A stretch of DNA of 64,000 bases from an uncultured Eubacteriales bacterium (GCA_949294665.1 CASFID010000014.1:1-64000); one strand, 5' to 3'; counted from the stretch's first letter, positions 16,749-25,384 are shown. Notes: generated from the letters alone by a model not told the origin. Program-made: numbers and translations.

Positions 16749-17768
16749 CTATGAGATAATAAGATTTACTTTTAAAGCCCTTTTTTCAACAATAGCCCGG
16801 AAACCTTCCTCATAATCTTCCAAAGGCAAACGATGAGTAACCAGAATATCTGTGTTGATCTTCCCATCCAAGATTCCTTCTTCAACAAATTGGTGGGTTT
16901 TCGCTTCTTCCGCTGGAATTGGCCATTGAACCAGTTTTAATGTAATATTGCGGATATTATTGACGGGAAGGAGGATATTGTCGCCAGTCCTGAGTCCATA
17001 TACAGCAATTGTCCCATTCTCTTTTACAACCGATAATCCCTGCAGTATTGTTTCGTCAGTTCCTATCGTGTCTATGTAGAAATCATACCTGTTACTTCTC
17101 AATTTCTCTTTATCCGTATCTTTTTTATTATGATATCGGTTCCTTGCGCCGATTTTTTCGGCAACTTTCAGATTTTCTTCATGGTTTCCCACGATATCGA
17201 CATCTTTTATCCCCATATAGTTACAGATACTGAGCATACTCAATCCTACAGGTCCGTCTCCTACAATAAGAAGCTCCGCCCCGGGGCAGGCCCCTGTCCT
17301 CCAGATTGCGCTGCAGGTTTCTTTCAGTGTGATCATGAGTGATGCCTGTTCCGGGGTGATTTCCGTAGCAACCACCTGCTGTGTCAAAGAACTACAGGCT
17401 GTGGGAATATCTACGCCGTCTTCGAGCATAGCGCCGCTGTCCTTTACGATTCCATACTCCGAAAAACTTCCCCATCCGCTGTGATATTTCTCAGAATCCC
17501 CCAGCGATACACGCATAACACGATCGCCGATTTTAAAATTGCGGACATTCTTACCTTTCTTAATGACGGTTCCCACGCCCTCATGGCCTAATACCAGTGG
17601 GTAATTTTTTGCCTCCCGCAATTGCTGATGTATAATTTCCATGTCTGTCCCATTGCATATCATACAGCACTCCATTTTCACCAGCGCTTCATAATCATTA
17701 ATCTCAGGCACAGGGATATCATCAACCAGCCTTACTTTTCCCGTATTTTCAACAATTAACCCTTTCAT
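16749..17768 (-). CDS. Zinc-type MDR alcohol/polyol dehydrogenase
   Basis: This 339-residue medium-chain dehydrogenase has catalytic-zinc ligands Cys38 (CNGTD) and His62-Glu63 (GHEGVG). The nucleotide fold shows GDGPVG near residue 170. The usual four-cysteine structural-zinc lobe is missing: the segment after GDRV (about residues 83-105) has no cysteines. It probably oxidises a polyol or reduces a small carbonyl such as hydroxyacetone for redox balance. Within the operon it follows the two permease genes by 7 bp and precedes the glycyl radical enzyme by 15 bp. Confidence 0.88.
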   Translation of the reverse strand: MKGLIVENTGKVRLVDDIPVPEINDYEALVKMECCMICNGTDMEIIHQQLREAKNYPLVLGHEGVGTVIKKGKNVRNFKIGDRVMRVSLGDSEKYHSGWGSFSEYGIVKDSGAMLEDGVDIPTACSSLTQQVVATEITPEQASLMITLKETCSAIWRTGACPGAELLIVGDGPVGLSMLSICNYMGIKDVDIVGNHEENLKVAEKIGARNRYHNKKDTDKEKLRSNRYDFYIDTIGTDETILQGLSVVKENGTIAVYGLRTGDNILLPVNNIRNITLKLVQWPIPAEEAKTHQFVEEGILDGKINTDILVTHRLPLEDYEEGFRAIVEKRALKVNLIIS

Positions 17769-17775
17769 TGTACAA

Positions 17776-18636
17776 TCACCCCTTTACGCCCGATAATGTT
17801 ACGGACTGGATAAAATATTTCTGTAAAAACAGATATAAAATTAAAATTGGAAGCACACTGATTATGGTTGCTGCCATCACCTCATTCCATGGAGGTATAA
17901 ATTCGACCGACGGTCCTGTCAATGAAGCCATAGCCAGGGTTACCGGATACATTTCTTCCTTATTAAGCGCAACTAACGGCCAGAGAAGATTATTCCAGCT
18001 CTGCAAAAATACATATACCCCGAGCGTCAGCATTCCAGGAACTGCATTTGGCAGGATAATCCTGGAAAATATTTGAAAATCCCCCGCTCCGTCCACATAA
18101 GCCGCTTCATTCAGCTCTTTTGGTATCCCGATAAAAAACTGACGTATCAGAAATGTTCCAAAAGGAATGGACCACGCCGTCAAAGGCAGTATCAATCCCA
18201 GGTAACGGTTCATCAGATTCAGATTCTTTATTAAGATAAACGACGGGATCAGTCTGACGACCATCGGCACCATCATTGTTGAAAGATAAATAAAGAAAAC
18301 CAAAGTTGCATGCCTGAACTTCATTCTTGTCAAAGCATATGCCGCCATGCTGCAAACCAAAACTGTTAATAGCGCCGTTGGCACAGAGACGATAAAGGAA
18401 TTTAAAAAACTTCTGGGAAAGTCGATCAAAGTCCATGCTTTTGCAAAGTTACTCCACAATATTTCGCCGGGGATCAGTTTCGGCGGATAGATAAAAAGTT
18501 CCGTATCGTTTTTCAAGGCTGTCGAAAGTACCCAGCAGAATGGATACAAGACAACAATAGCAATTAAAACCGCTGCGAAAATGCAGAGACATGATTCAAT
18601 TAATTTTTTCTTTCTATAGCTTTTATTTTTCATCAT
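17776..18636 (-). CDS. Carbohydrate ABC transporter permease, MalG type (CUT1)
   Basis: This 286-residue inner-membrane permease has six predicted membrane segments. The EAA loop for ATPase contact is EAAYVDGAGDFQIF. The N-terminus has a short cytoplasmic lysine-rich lead before the first membrane helix. It forms the import channel with the MalF-type partner encoded 11 bp upstream. No ATPase gene is present in the operon, so the importer must borrow a general MsmK/UgpC-like ATPase encoded elsewhere, as many Firmicutes CUT1 systems do. Confidence 0.93.
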   Translation of the reverse strand: MMKNKSYRKKKLIESCLCIFAAVLIAIVVLYPFCWVLSTALKNDTELFIYPPKLIPGEILWSNFAKAWTLIDFPRSFLNSFIVSVPTALLTVLVCSMAAYALTRMKFRHATLVFFIYLSTMMVPMVVRLIPSFILIKNLNLMNRYLGLILPLTAWSIPFGTFLIRQFFIGIPKELNEAAYVDGAGDFQIFSRIILPNAVPGMLTLGVYVFLQSWNNLLWPLVALNKEEMYPVTLAMASLTGPSVEFIPPWNEVMAATIISVLPILILYLFLQKYFIQSVTLSGVKG

Positions 18637-18647
18637 ATTATCATCCT

Positions 18648-19535
18648 CTACTCAGATTTTGTCACACGGTTCTGTAATATAGTAAATACCAGGATCACCA
18701 CAAAGAGAAATACTGACATCGCGCTTGCATATCCCATATCCATAGAAGAAAATGCAGTTTGATACATGTAATACCCTGTAACGTACGTGGAAGTTCCCGG
18801 ACCTCCCGACGTAATCATATAAAACAGATCGAATTCCTGAAATGATCCTATGATACTCATTAAAGCAATAAATACTATAACTGTTTTCAGTTCAGGCAGC
18901 GTTATATATCTGAATTTCTGCCATGGACCGGCACCTTCCAGACTTGCCGCTTCATAATACTGTTCTGAAATATCAAGCATGCCCGCAACAAGCATGACCA
19001 TGTAATAACCGGCCCATCGCCATACTGTCACAATAACGATTGATATCATCGCTATCTTTCCACTTGTAAACCATTTTACAGGTTCTATCCCCAGAATGTC
19101 TAACAGACCGTTTACCGCGCCGTTATTAGTTCCAAGCAAATAATTCCAGGCTATGCCAGTTGCCACCAGAGATAACATGGTCGGCATAAAAAAAATCCCT
19201 CTGAACAATTTTGCAAGTTTAGTATGCGTAACCAACACCGCCATGCCCAGTGACGCTACTATGATAAGCGGAACATTTAAAACAATATAATAGAGGGTAT
19301 TCCAGACGCTTTCCCACCACAGAGAGTCTCCAAACAACTTTTTATAATTCGCTAAGCCTGTAAAATCTGCACCTTTAAGAGGACTCCACTCATAGAACGA
19401 AAGTACCATAGAATAAATCATTGGCCATAAAACAAACACAAGCAAGAGCGCGAGACTGGGCAAAAGGAACAGAAACACTGTGAAACTTCTGCGAAGTGTA
19501 TTTCTTTTTCTTTCACTGTTAATTGTTCTACTCAT
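18648..19535 (-). CDS. Carbohydrate ABC transporter permease, MalF/UgpA type (CUT1)
   Basis: This 295-residue permease has six predicted membrane helices and an EAA loop reading EAASLEGAGPWQKF, the partner of the downstream MalG-type protein. The lead before the first helix is basic (SERKRNTLRRS). It is encoded about 85 bp after the substrate-binding protein gene. Confidence 0.93.
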   Translation of the reverse strand: MSRTINSERKRNTLRRSFTVFLFLLPSLALLLVFVLWPMIYSMVLSFYEWSPLKGADFTGLANYKKLFGDSLWWESVWNTLYYIVLNVPLIIVASLGMAVLVTHTKLAKLFRGIFFMPTMLSLVATGIAWNYLLGTNNGAVNGLLDILGIEPVKWFTSGKIAMISIVIVTVWRWAGYYMVMLVAGMLDISEQYYEAASLEGAGPWQKFRYITLPELKTVIVFIALMSIIGSFQEFDLFYMITSGGPGTSTYVTGYYMYQTAFSSMDMGYASAMSVFLFVVILVFTILQNRVTKSE

Positions 19536-19621
19536 ATTTTCTCCTGTTTATACTGCCCGGCATTTGATATAATTCCGGGCAGCTATATGTACAAAGGATA
19601 AAATTTATCCTTTCGTAACCG

Positions 19622-20932
19622 TTATTTATTCTCTGCAGCGTCCGCTTCCAGCATTTCATTTATCTCCTCTGCCAGATCTTCCATCACTACAGCTGCATCT
19701 TCTTTGTCATACCATATTCTGTCAAGTTGTCTTGACGCGGCATTTAATTGATCATTTTCACTCAACACATTAGGAATCCATTTACAGTAATCTAATGCGT
19801 CTATAAAGATCCCCGCATTCTTAGACGGATCGAACTGAGAAATAGATGATTCCTTTAACGATTTTCTTACCGCAATCTGAGGATCGCTGGTGTTCTCCAA
19901 TAATATCTTAAGCCCTTCTTCTCCAGTAATATATTTTATAAAATCAAGAGCGGCTTCCTTATTCTGAGACGTTGACGCGATTCCCAACGAATTTACATAC
20001 AGCACTTCCCCTTTATCTCCGTTATTTCCATATGGAGAATGCATGATCTCCCAGTCAAGCACATCATTATCTTCCAGTTTCAATGCTTCCCATAAAGCGA
20101 CACGCCCCATCGCGATCGATCCAGAATTCAACATTCCTACGATCGGAAAAGAACCTTCATCCAGCTTTTCAATTGCAGGGATTAACCCCTCATCCACGAG
20201 GCTCTGAATATATGCTACTGCTTCAACTGTTTTCGGATCATCAAGATTACATTTGGTTTCATCAGAATTCGTATATTCTACTCCATTCTGCCACATATAT
20301 GGCAGCAAAGTCTTTAATCCATAGTCGTTTATCAGCGTTGCATAATCTACGCCCAGTTCTTCTTTATTTGCCATTATCTGTTGGCAGACATCTTTAAATT
20401 CATCCCAGGTAAAACCTTCTTCCGGAACTGTAATATTCAGTTTATCAAACATATTCTTGTTATATACCCATGCATAGTTTCCGCCATCTACAGGAACGCC
20501 GTACGCCTTACCGTTATAAACCGCATAATTCAGAGTTATCTCCCAAAAGTCGTCAAAATTATAGTCTGAATCCTTTTTCAATTCATCATAATCAATCTCT
20601 TCCAATATCCCGGCATCAGCAAACATCTGAGTATTTCCTACTTTACAGGAAATAAGATCAGGCAGTGCATCTCCTGCCGCTTCAGTATTGATTTTTGTTT
20701 CATAATCCGATACCTGCTCATAATTGATCGTCACATTCGGATTAACTTCCTTATAAGCGTCTATCACCGGCTGATACTTGGATACAGGATCCCAGCTCTG
20801 CCACGTAAGAGTAACTGCCCCGGAATCATCCGTACTTTCGCTTTTATTTTCTGAGTTACCGGATGAACAGCCTGCAACTAAGCCTGTAAGCATTGCCGAT
20901 GACAATAAAATTGCTAAAATTCTTCTTTTCAT
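19622..20932 (-). CDS. Extracellular sugar-binding lipoprotein of a CUT1 ABC importer
   Basis: This 436-residue lipoprotein begins with a basic signal peptide and the lipobox LVAGC, with lipidation at Cys22. A Ser/Asn/Glu-rich linker tethers the mature protein to the outer face of the membrane. The remainder matches family-1 solute-binding proteins (SBP_bac_1) in length and character. It captures the oligosaccharide, polyol or related substrate for the two permeases. It is the first gene of the nine-gene operon. Its ATG lies 11 nt after AAGGAG, and upstream are a -35/-10 pair and two operator-like sites. Confidence 0.92.
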   Translation of the reverse strand: MKRRILAILLSSAMLTGLVAGCSSGNSENKSESTDDSGAVTLTWQSWDPVSKYQPVIDAYKEVNPNVTINYEQVSDYETKINTEAAGDALPDLISCKVGNTQMFADAGILEEIDYDELKKDSDYNFDDFWEITLNYAVYNGKAYGVPVDGGNYAWVYNKNMFDKLNITVPEEGFTWDEFKDVCQQIMANKEELGVDYATLINDYGLKTLLPYMWQNGVEYTNSDETKCNLDDPKTVEAVAYIQSLVDEGLIPAIEKLDEGSFPIVGMLNSGSIAMGRVALWEALKLEDNDVLDWEIMHSPYGNNGDKGEVLYVNSLGIASTSQNKEAALDFIKYITGEEGLKILLENTSDPQIAVRKSLKESSISQFDPSKNAGIFIDALDYCKWIPNVLSENDQLNAASRQLDRIWYDKEDAAVVMEDLAEEINEMLEADAAENK

Positions 20933-20981
20933 AAATTTCCGATCTCCTTTTTCATAATTCCGCAGCTGCTTTATAATTCAC

Positions 20982-21021
20982 ATACTATCACCATCGTATA
21001 TGTATGTCAATCGTTTTCATA
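20982..21021 (-). promoter_or_regulatory. Promoter and operator 1 of the sugar operon
   Basis: On the minus strand, -35 TTGACA (21005-21010) and -10 TAGTAT (20982-20987) are spaced by 17 bp. The -35 box lies inside ATGAAAACGATTGACAT (21003-21021 region), a LacI-type sequence with outer TATG/CATA symmetry. A repressor bound here would cover the -35 box. Confidence 0.7.
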
Positions 21022-21145
21022 TATTTTCATATACTATTTCTCGCAATTTTATTATATTTTAAAAATTATTATTGTATATTTTTTAATTATTTCACACTAT
21101 TATATATAATTTCCAAAAAATGACATTCAATTTACATAAATTTTT

Positions 21146-21165
21146 ATGGAAACGATTGTCGCAAT
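21146..21165 (+). promoter_or_regulatory. Operator 2, second copy of the LacI-type motif
   Basis: The plus strand reads ATGGAAACGATTGTCGC, sharing ATG, AAACGATTG and a following C in register with operator 1, but in opposite orientation and about 140 bp away. Paired sites at this spacing suit a looping LacI-family repressor. CcpA binding is an alternative, but the match to a cre consensus is imperfect. Confidence 0.5.
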
Positions 21166-21172
21166 AATCATT

Positions 21173-21222
21173 AAAACCTTTATCATAGTGATTACCTGTT
21201 AAATCTCTATGATAAAGGTTTT
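21173..21222 (-). terminator. Terminator after the CmpB-like gene
   Basis: AAAACCTTTATCATAG (21173-21188) pairs perfectly with CTATGATAAAGGTTTT (21207-21222) around an 18-nt loop. It lies directly downstream of the 21229-21645 gene and, because it begins with A4 and ends with T4, could work in both directions. It insulates the sugar operon's regulatory region. Confidence 0.85.
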
Positions 21223-21228
21223 ACTCGT

Positions 21229-21645
21229 TTATAGTACATGAAAATACGGCATTTTCTCCCCGTAGAGAAAGTGGAGCAGATATCCGCTCAGCAGGATCCC
21301 CACCGCACAAAGACCGGAAAATATGATCGTAAACGGAAGACATATCTGCCCCATGATCTGGAACGGCTGATCCGTATAGTCCCACACATTCCAATTCATG
21401 ATCTTATTGACAAGTATTCCTGTAATGAACTCGCTTGCCGTCACAAATATGGCGCACCATCCCACCTGTTTCCACAGCGGCTCCTCCCATCCCGTCCATA
21501 TCCCCTGCTGTGCAAAAAAGACAAAGCACAATCCTCCCAGCAGGAACATAGACCAGTGGGAGAAGCCGCGGAAAGCCATCTCAAAGCTATAGTACAGAGC
21601 ACCGCCCAAAGTCCAGAGAAATAAATATTCGCTCAGTCGTTTCAA
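21229..21645 (-). CDS. CmpB-type putative ABC transporter membrane protein
   Basis: This 138-residue protein has four hydrophobic helices and matches the ABC_trans_CmpB family of small Firmicutes membrane proteins. Characteristic features are YYSFEMAFRGFSHWSM near the start and the central GWxxWxYTDQPFQIMGQICLP-like segment, with Trp and aromatic residues at membrane interfaces. Despite the family name, no transport function is established and no ATPase is adjacent. It stands alone between the sugar operon and rarA with its own terminator. Confidence 0.75.
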   Translation of the reverse strand: MKRLSEYLFLWTLGGALYYSFEMAFRGFSHWSMFLLGGLCFVFFAQQGIWTGWEEPLWKQVGWCAIFVTASEFITGILVNKIMNWNVWDYTDQPFQIMGQICLPFTIIFSGLCAVGILLSGYLLHFLYGEKMPYFHVL

Positions 21646-21738
21646 AATAAGTAACCTCGTTTTTCTTTTATGTTCGGTCCGAAATACGGTTTCCGGTCAA
21701 AATACACTCATGCATAGTCTGAGCTTTTTCAGCATAAT

Positions 21739-23058
21739 TTATGAGCGATTGTCCCTGAATTTTTTAATCTCGTCAAGACGCCATGCTGTTTTCCTCTCTT
21801 CGCCATCCTCTGTCGGATGATAATACGTCCTGTCTTTCAGGCTTTCCGGCATGCACTGCATATGAGTCAGTTTTTCTTCTGTGTCATGTGCGTATTCATA
21901 GCCTTCACCATATCCCTGCTCTCTCATCAGACCGGTGACCGCGTTTCTTATCTGCATAGGCACCGGCTCGGCCCTGCGTGTTCTGACATCTTTTTTCGCC
22001 GCCTCACAAGCGGTATAGAGCGCATTTGACTTTGGCGCCATGGACAGATAGACGACTGCATGAGTGAGGTGTACGTCGCATTCCGGCATTCCGAGAAAAT
22101 GACAGGCCTGATATGCCGCCACTGCAATCTGCAGTGCGCGGCTGTCCGCCATACCAACGTCCTCACTTGCGAAACGGATCAGACGTCTTGCGATATAGAG
22201 AGGATCTTCCCCTCCGTCGAGCATACGCATCGTCCAGTAAATGGCAGCGTCGGGATCGCTGTTGCGCATGGATTTATGCAGGGCCGAGATCAGATTATAA
22301 TGTTCCTCCCCCGTCTTGTCATACAGGAGGGAGCGCCGGCTGACGCATTGTTCCAGCCCTTCTTCTGTCACTGTGATCCCCTTTGCACTGACCTCGCCGT
22401 TCAGCACCGCTGTCTCCAGCGTATTGAGCGCCGTTCTGGCATCCCCGTTTGCAAACGCCGCGATAGCCCGTAGATGTTCGGGGGAAATAACCACATTTTG
22501 TCCGCCGAATCCGGCGGGGTTCTTCAGTGCGTTCTCCAGAAGCATAACGAGATCGTCTTCCTCCAGAGCCTTTAGGACGAACACGCGGCAGCGCGACAGA
22601 AGCGCTGCATTGATCTCAAACGAGGGATTCTCTGTGGTCGCTCCGATCAGAATGATGCTCCCTTTCTCCACATAAGGCAGAAAGGCATCCTGCTGTGCTT
22701 TGTTAAACCGATGTATCTCATCGACAAAAAGCACTGTGCGCATCCCCACCCTCCTGCTCATCTCCGCCCGGTTCATAACTTCTTTTATCTCTTTGATACC
22801 GCTGGTGACCGCGCTGAAATTAATAAACTCAGACTTTGTCGTGGCGGCGATAATACTTGCGAGCGTCGTCTTTCCCACGCCGGGCGGTCCCCAGAAGATC
22901 ATCGATGATATCTGATCTTTCTCAATAAGCTGCCTTAATATCTTTCCCCTGCCTATCAGATGCTCTTGTCCGACAAAGCCGTCGAGTGAATCCGGCCGCA
23001 GTCTGCTTGCAAGGGGTGTCATAGCCCGGTTATTCCCAAACAGTGTCATCTGTTCCAT
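21739..23058 (-). CDS. rarA: Replication-associated recombination protein RarA (MgsA)
   Basis: RarA is an AAA+ clamp-loader-like ATPase acting at stalled replication forks and SSB-coated DNA. I set the start at ATG 23056-23058 (MEQMTLFGNN), preceded by AGGAAGCAGC, giving 439 residues. A longer frame lacks conserved sequence. Motifs include GQEHLIG, Walker A (GPPGVGKT), Walker B (LFVDEIHRFNKAQQD), sensor 1 (GATTENP) and a C-terminal tetramerisation domain with MRMLDGGEDPLYIARRL. Near the N-terminus QMTLFGNN resembles a beta-clamp-binding motif (Q-x-x-L-F). Confidence 0.95.
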   Translation of the reverse strand: MEQMTLFGNNRAMTPLASRLRPDSLDGFVGQEHLIGRGKILRQLIEKDQISSMIFWGPPGVGKTTLASIIAATTKSEFINFSAVTSGIKEIKEVMNRAEMSRRVGMRTVLFVDEIHRFNKAQQDAFLPYVEKGSIILIGATTENPSFEINAALLSRCRVFVLKALEEDDLVMLLENALKNPAGFGGQNVVISPEHLRAIAAFANGDARTALNTLETAVLNGEVSAKGITVTEEGLEQCVSRRSLLYDKTGEEHYNLISALHKSMRNSDPDAAIYWTMRMLDGGEDPLYIARRLIRFASEDVGMADSRALQIAVAAYQACHFLGMPECDVHLTHAVVYLSMAPKSNALYTACEAAKKDVRTRRAEPVPMQIRNAVTGLMREQGYGEGYEYAHDTEEKLTHMQCMPESLKDRTYYHPTEDGEERKTAWRLDEIKKFRDNRS

Positions 23059-23099
23059 GCTGCTTCCTCTCTTTCTCCGTCTGCATACATAAAGGAAAA

Positions 23100-23140
23100 G
23101 ACGCATAACAGGTCTCTTTCCAGGAGCCTGTTACGCGTCA
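23100..23140 (-). terminator. Terminator of pnp
   Basis: GACGCATAACAGG...CTC pairs with GAG...CCTGTTACGCGTC with one mismatch in a long stem. On the minus strand it is followed by TCTTTTCCTTT. It sits 24 bp after the pnp stop. Confidence 0.85.
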
Positions 23141-23163
23141 TATGTCTGTCTTATATCTGTTCT

Positions 23164-25251
23164 CTACTCTGCCACATCCCGGATGCTGAAGCTGAATCTT
23201 CCCATCTTATCTTTCCCGAGACAAACCGCCTTTACTACATCGCCAATGGAGAGAACGTCCTCCACTTTATTGACGCGATGCTTTGCGATCTTGGAAATGT
23301 GAACGAGTCCTTCTTTACCGGGAGCGAATTCAAGGAAAGCTCCAAAGTCTTTAATACTTACCACTTTACCCTCAAATACCTGTCCGGCTTCAAAATCCGT
23401 CACGATCGTATGGATGAGTTTGGCAGCCTTGTCCATTCCCTGTTTCTCTGTGCCGCAGATCGATACGGAACCGTCGTCCTCAATATCGATCTTAACGCCG
23501 GTCTGCTCAATGATGGAATTAATCGTCTTTCCTCTCTGTCCAACCACATCGCCGATCTTCTGGGGATCGATCTGCATCTGGATGATCTTGGGAGCATACG
23601 GTCCTACTTCCGGTCTCGGTTCAGAGATCGCTTTGTTCATCACTTCGTCTATAATATAAGTTCTTGCCTTTTTCGTAGCAGCGATCGCCTCTTCAATGAT
23701 CGGACGTGTCAGACCGTGGATCTTGATATCCATCTGAATGGCTGTGATGCCTTTATGCGTTCCTGCGACTTTAAAATCCATGTCCCCGAAGAAATCCTCA
23801 AGCCCCTGGATATCAGTCAGAACAAGATAATCATCATCTGTCTCTCCTGTAACAAGGCCTGCGGAGATACCCGCAACAGGCGCTTTGATCGGCACGCCTG
23901 CCGTCATAAGAGACATACTTGATGCGCAGACACTCGCCTGTGATGTAGAACCATTTGACTCAAATGTCTCGGACACTGTACGGATGGCGTACGGGAACTC
24001 AGATTCACCCGGAAGCACCGGAAGCAGCGCTCTCTCGGCAAGCGCCCCGTGTCCGATCTCGCGGCGTCCCGGACCTCTGGACGGCTTTGTCTCTCCGACA
24101 GAGTATGACGGGAAATTATAGTGATGCATATATCTTTTGGACGTCTCAGCCTCATCCAGCCCGTCCAGTCTCTGCGCCTCTGACAGAGGAGCCAGAGTTG
24201 TGACCGTGCAGATCTGCGTCTGTCCTCTTGTGAACATGGCGGAACCGTGTACACGCGGGATGATATCGGTTTCAGCCGCAAGCGGACGGATCTGATCGAT
24301 GGCGCGTCCGTCCGGTCGCTTGTGGTCTGTAAGGATCATCTTTCTCACGGTTTTCTTCTGATACTGGTACACAGCCTCGCCGAGCGCCTCAAGCCACTCC
24401 TCGTTCTCCGCGAAGGCCTCTTCCAGTCTTTCGGTGATGACGCGGATGTTCTCCTCTCTCGTCTGCTTATCGTCTGTAAATACCGCTTCCTCCATCTCCT
24501 GCGGAGGCACGATCTTGCGGATAGCGTCGAAAAGCTCCTGCGGTACCGCACAGCTCTCATATTCATGTTTTGGTTTTCCACATTCCTCAACGATCGTATC
24601 AAAAAAAGCGATCACTTTCTGATTAAGGTCATGAGCCGCAAAGATCGCATCGATCATCTGCGCCTCGGGCACTTCATTTGCTCCGGCTTCGATCATGATG
24701 ACCTTTTCCCTTGTGGATGCCACTGTAAGCGCAAGATCCGACGCTTCTCTCTGAGCGGCAGTCGGATTGAACACGAATTCGCCGTCCACAAGCCCCACCT
24801 GTGTAGATGAAATCGGCCCGTCAAACGGAATATCCGAGATACTAGTCGCAATAGACGCTCCAAGCATTGCCGTCAGTTCCGGGCTGCAGTCCTGGTCCAC
24901 TGACATAACAAGATTCTCAAGCGTGACGTCATTTCTGTAATCTTTCGGGAAGAGGGGACGCATCGGACGATCGATGACGCGGTCCGTCAGAATCGCGTTT
25001 TCTGACGCCTTTCCTTCCCTTTTATTGAATCCTCCCGGTATTTTCCCCACAGCATAAAGTCTCTCGTTATACTCCACGCTGAGAGGGAAAAAATCAATCC
25101 CGTCCCTTGGCTTCTCGGATGCAGTCGCCGTACAGAGCACTGTCGTGTCGCCATAATGCATCAGGACAGCGCCATTCGCCTGCTTTGCCACTCTGCCGAC
25201 ATCAACGCGCAGCGTCCTGCCTGCAAGTTCCATCTCATACTTCTTGTACAT
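23164..25251 (-). CDS. pnp: Polyribonucleotide nucleotidyltransferase PNPase
   Basis: This 695-residue trimeric 3'-5' phosphorolytic exoribonuclease of the RNA degradosome has two RNase PH-like domains (about residues 1-230 and 310-550) joined by a helical linker. A KH domain (GQRGKTINSI, about 570) and a C-terminal S1 domain (about 620-690, GAFLEFAPGKEGLVHISK) follow. The catalytic stretch of the second core includes FTRGQTQ. The mRNA leader holds a long stem-loop (25285-25375) of the type used in pnp autocontrol by RNase III and PNPase. rpsO lies upstream, the classic order. Confidence 0.97.
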   Translation of the reverse strand: MYKKYEMELAGRTLRVDVGRVAKQANGAVLMHYGDTTVLCTATASEKPRDGIDFFPLSVEYNERLYAVGKIPGGFNKREGKASENAILTDRVIDRPMRPLFPKDYRNDVTLENLVMSVDQDCSPELTAMLGASIATSISDIPFDGPISSTQVGLVDGEFVFNPTAAQREASDLALTVASTREKVIMIEAGANEVPEAQMIDAIFAAHDLNQKVIAFFDTIVEECGKPKHEYESCAVPQELFDAIRKIVPPQEMEEAVFTDDKQTREENIRVITERLEEAFAENEEWLEALGEAVYQYQKKTVRKMILTDHKRPDGRAIDQIRPLAAETDIIPRVHGSAMFTRGQTQICTVTTLAPLSEAQRLDGLDEAETSKRYMHHYNFPSYSVGETKPSRGPGRREIGHGALAERALLPVLPGESEFPYAIRTVSETFESNGSTSQASVCASSMSLMTAGVPIKAPVAGISAGLVTGETDDDYLVLTDIQGLEDFFGDMDFKVAGTHKGITAIQMDIKIHGLTRPIIEEAIAATKKARTYIIDEVMNKAISEPRPEVGPYAPKIIQMQIDPQKIGDVVGQRGKTINSIIEQTGVKIDIEDDGSVSICGTEKQGMDKAAKLIHTIVTDFEAGQVFEGKVVSIKDFGAFLEFAPGKEGLVHISKIAKHRVNKVEDVLSIGDVVKAVCLGKDKMGRFSFSIRDVAE

Positions 25252-25284
25252 CTTATTCTCCTTTTCCTGTCTTAGATCTTTTTG

Positions 25285-25375
25285 TGCAGACAGGTGTCTC
25301 CGAAACTACTGAAAAAAGTATTCATACAGATATGAATGCGCTTTTCAGTGGTCTCGGTTACGTAAAGCTGTCCGC
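25285..25375 (-). promoter_or_regulatory. Long leader hairpin of pnp mRNA
   Basis: In the minus-strand RNA, GCGGACAG pairs with CTGTCTGC at the base, and further up CCGAGACCACTGAAAA pairs imperfectly with TTTTCAGTAGTTTCGG. The inner CATTCATA/TATGAATA pair extends the stem, giving about 90 nt of mostly paired RNA between promoter and start. It resembles the double-stranded leader cut by RNase III in enterobacterial pnp autoregulation. Whether the same mechanism operates here is inference. Confidence 0.6.
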
Positions 25376-25384
25376 AATCTTAAA

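Noticed and set aside
20982-21165. Catabolite-control (cre) sites as sole explanation for the repeated motif
   Set aside because: Both copies deviate from the cre consensus at conserved positions, and a local LacI regulator is a better candidate. CcpA binding is not excluded.
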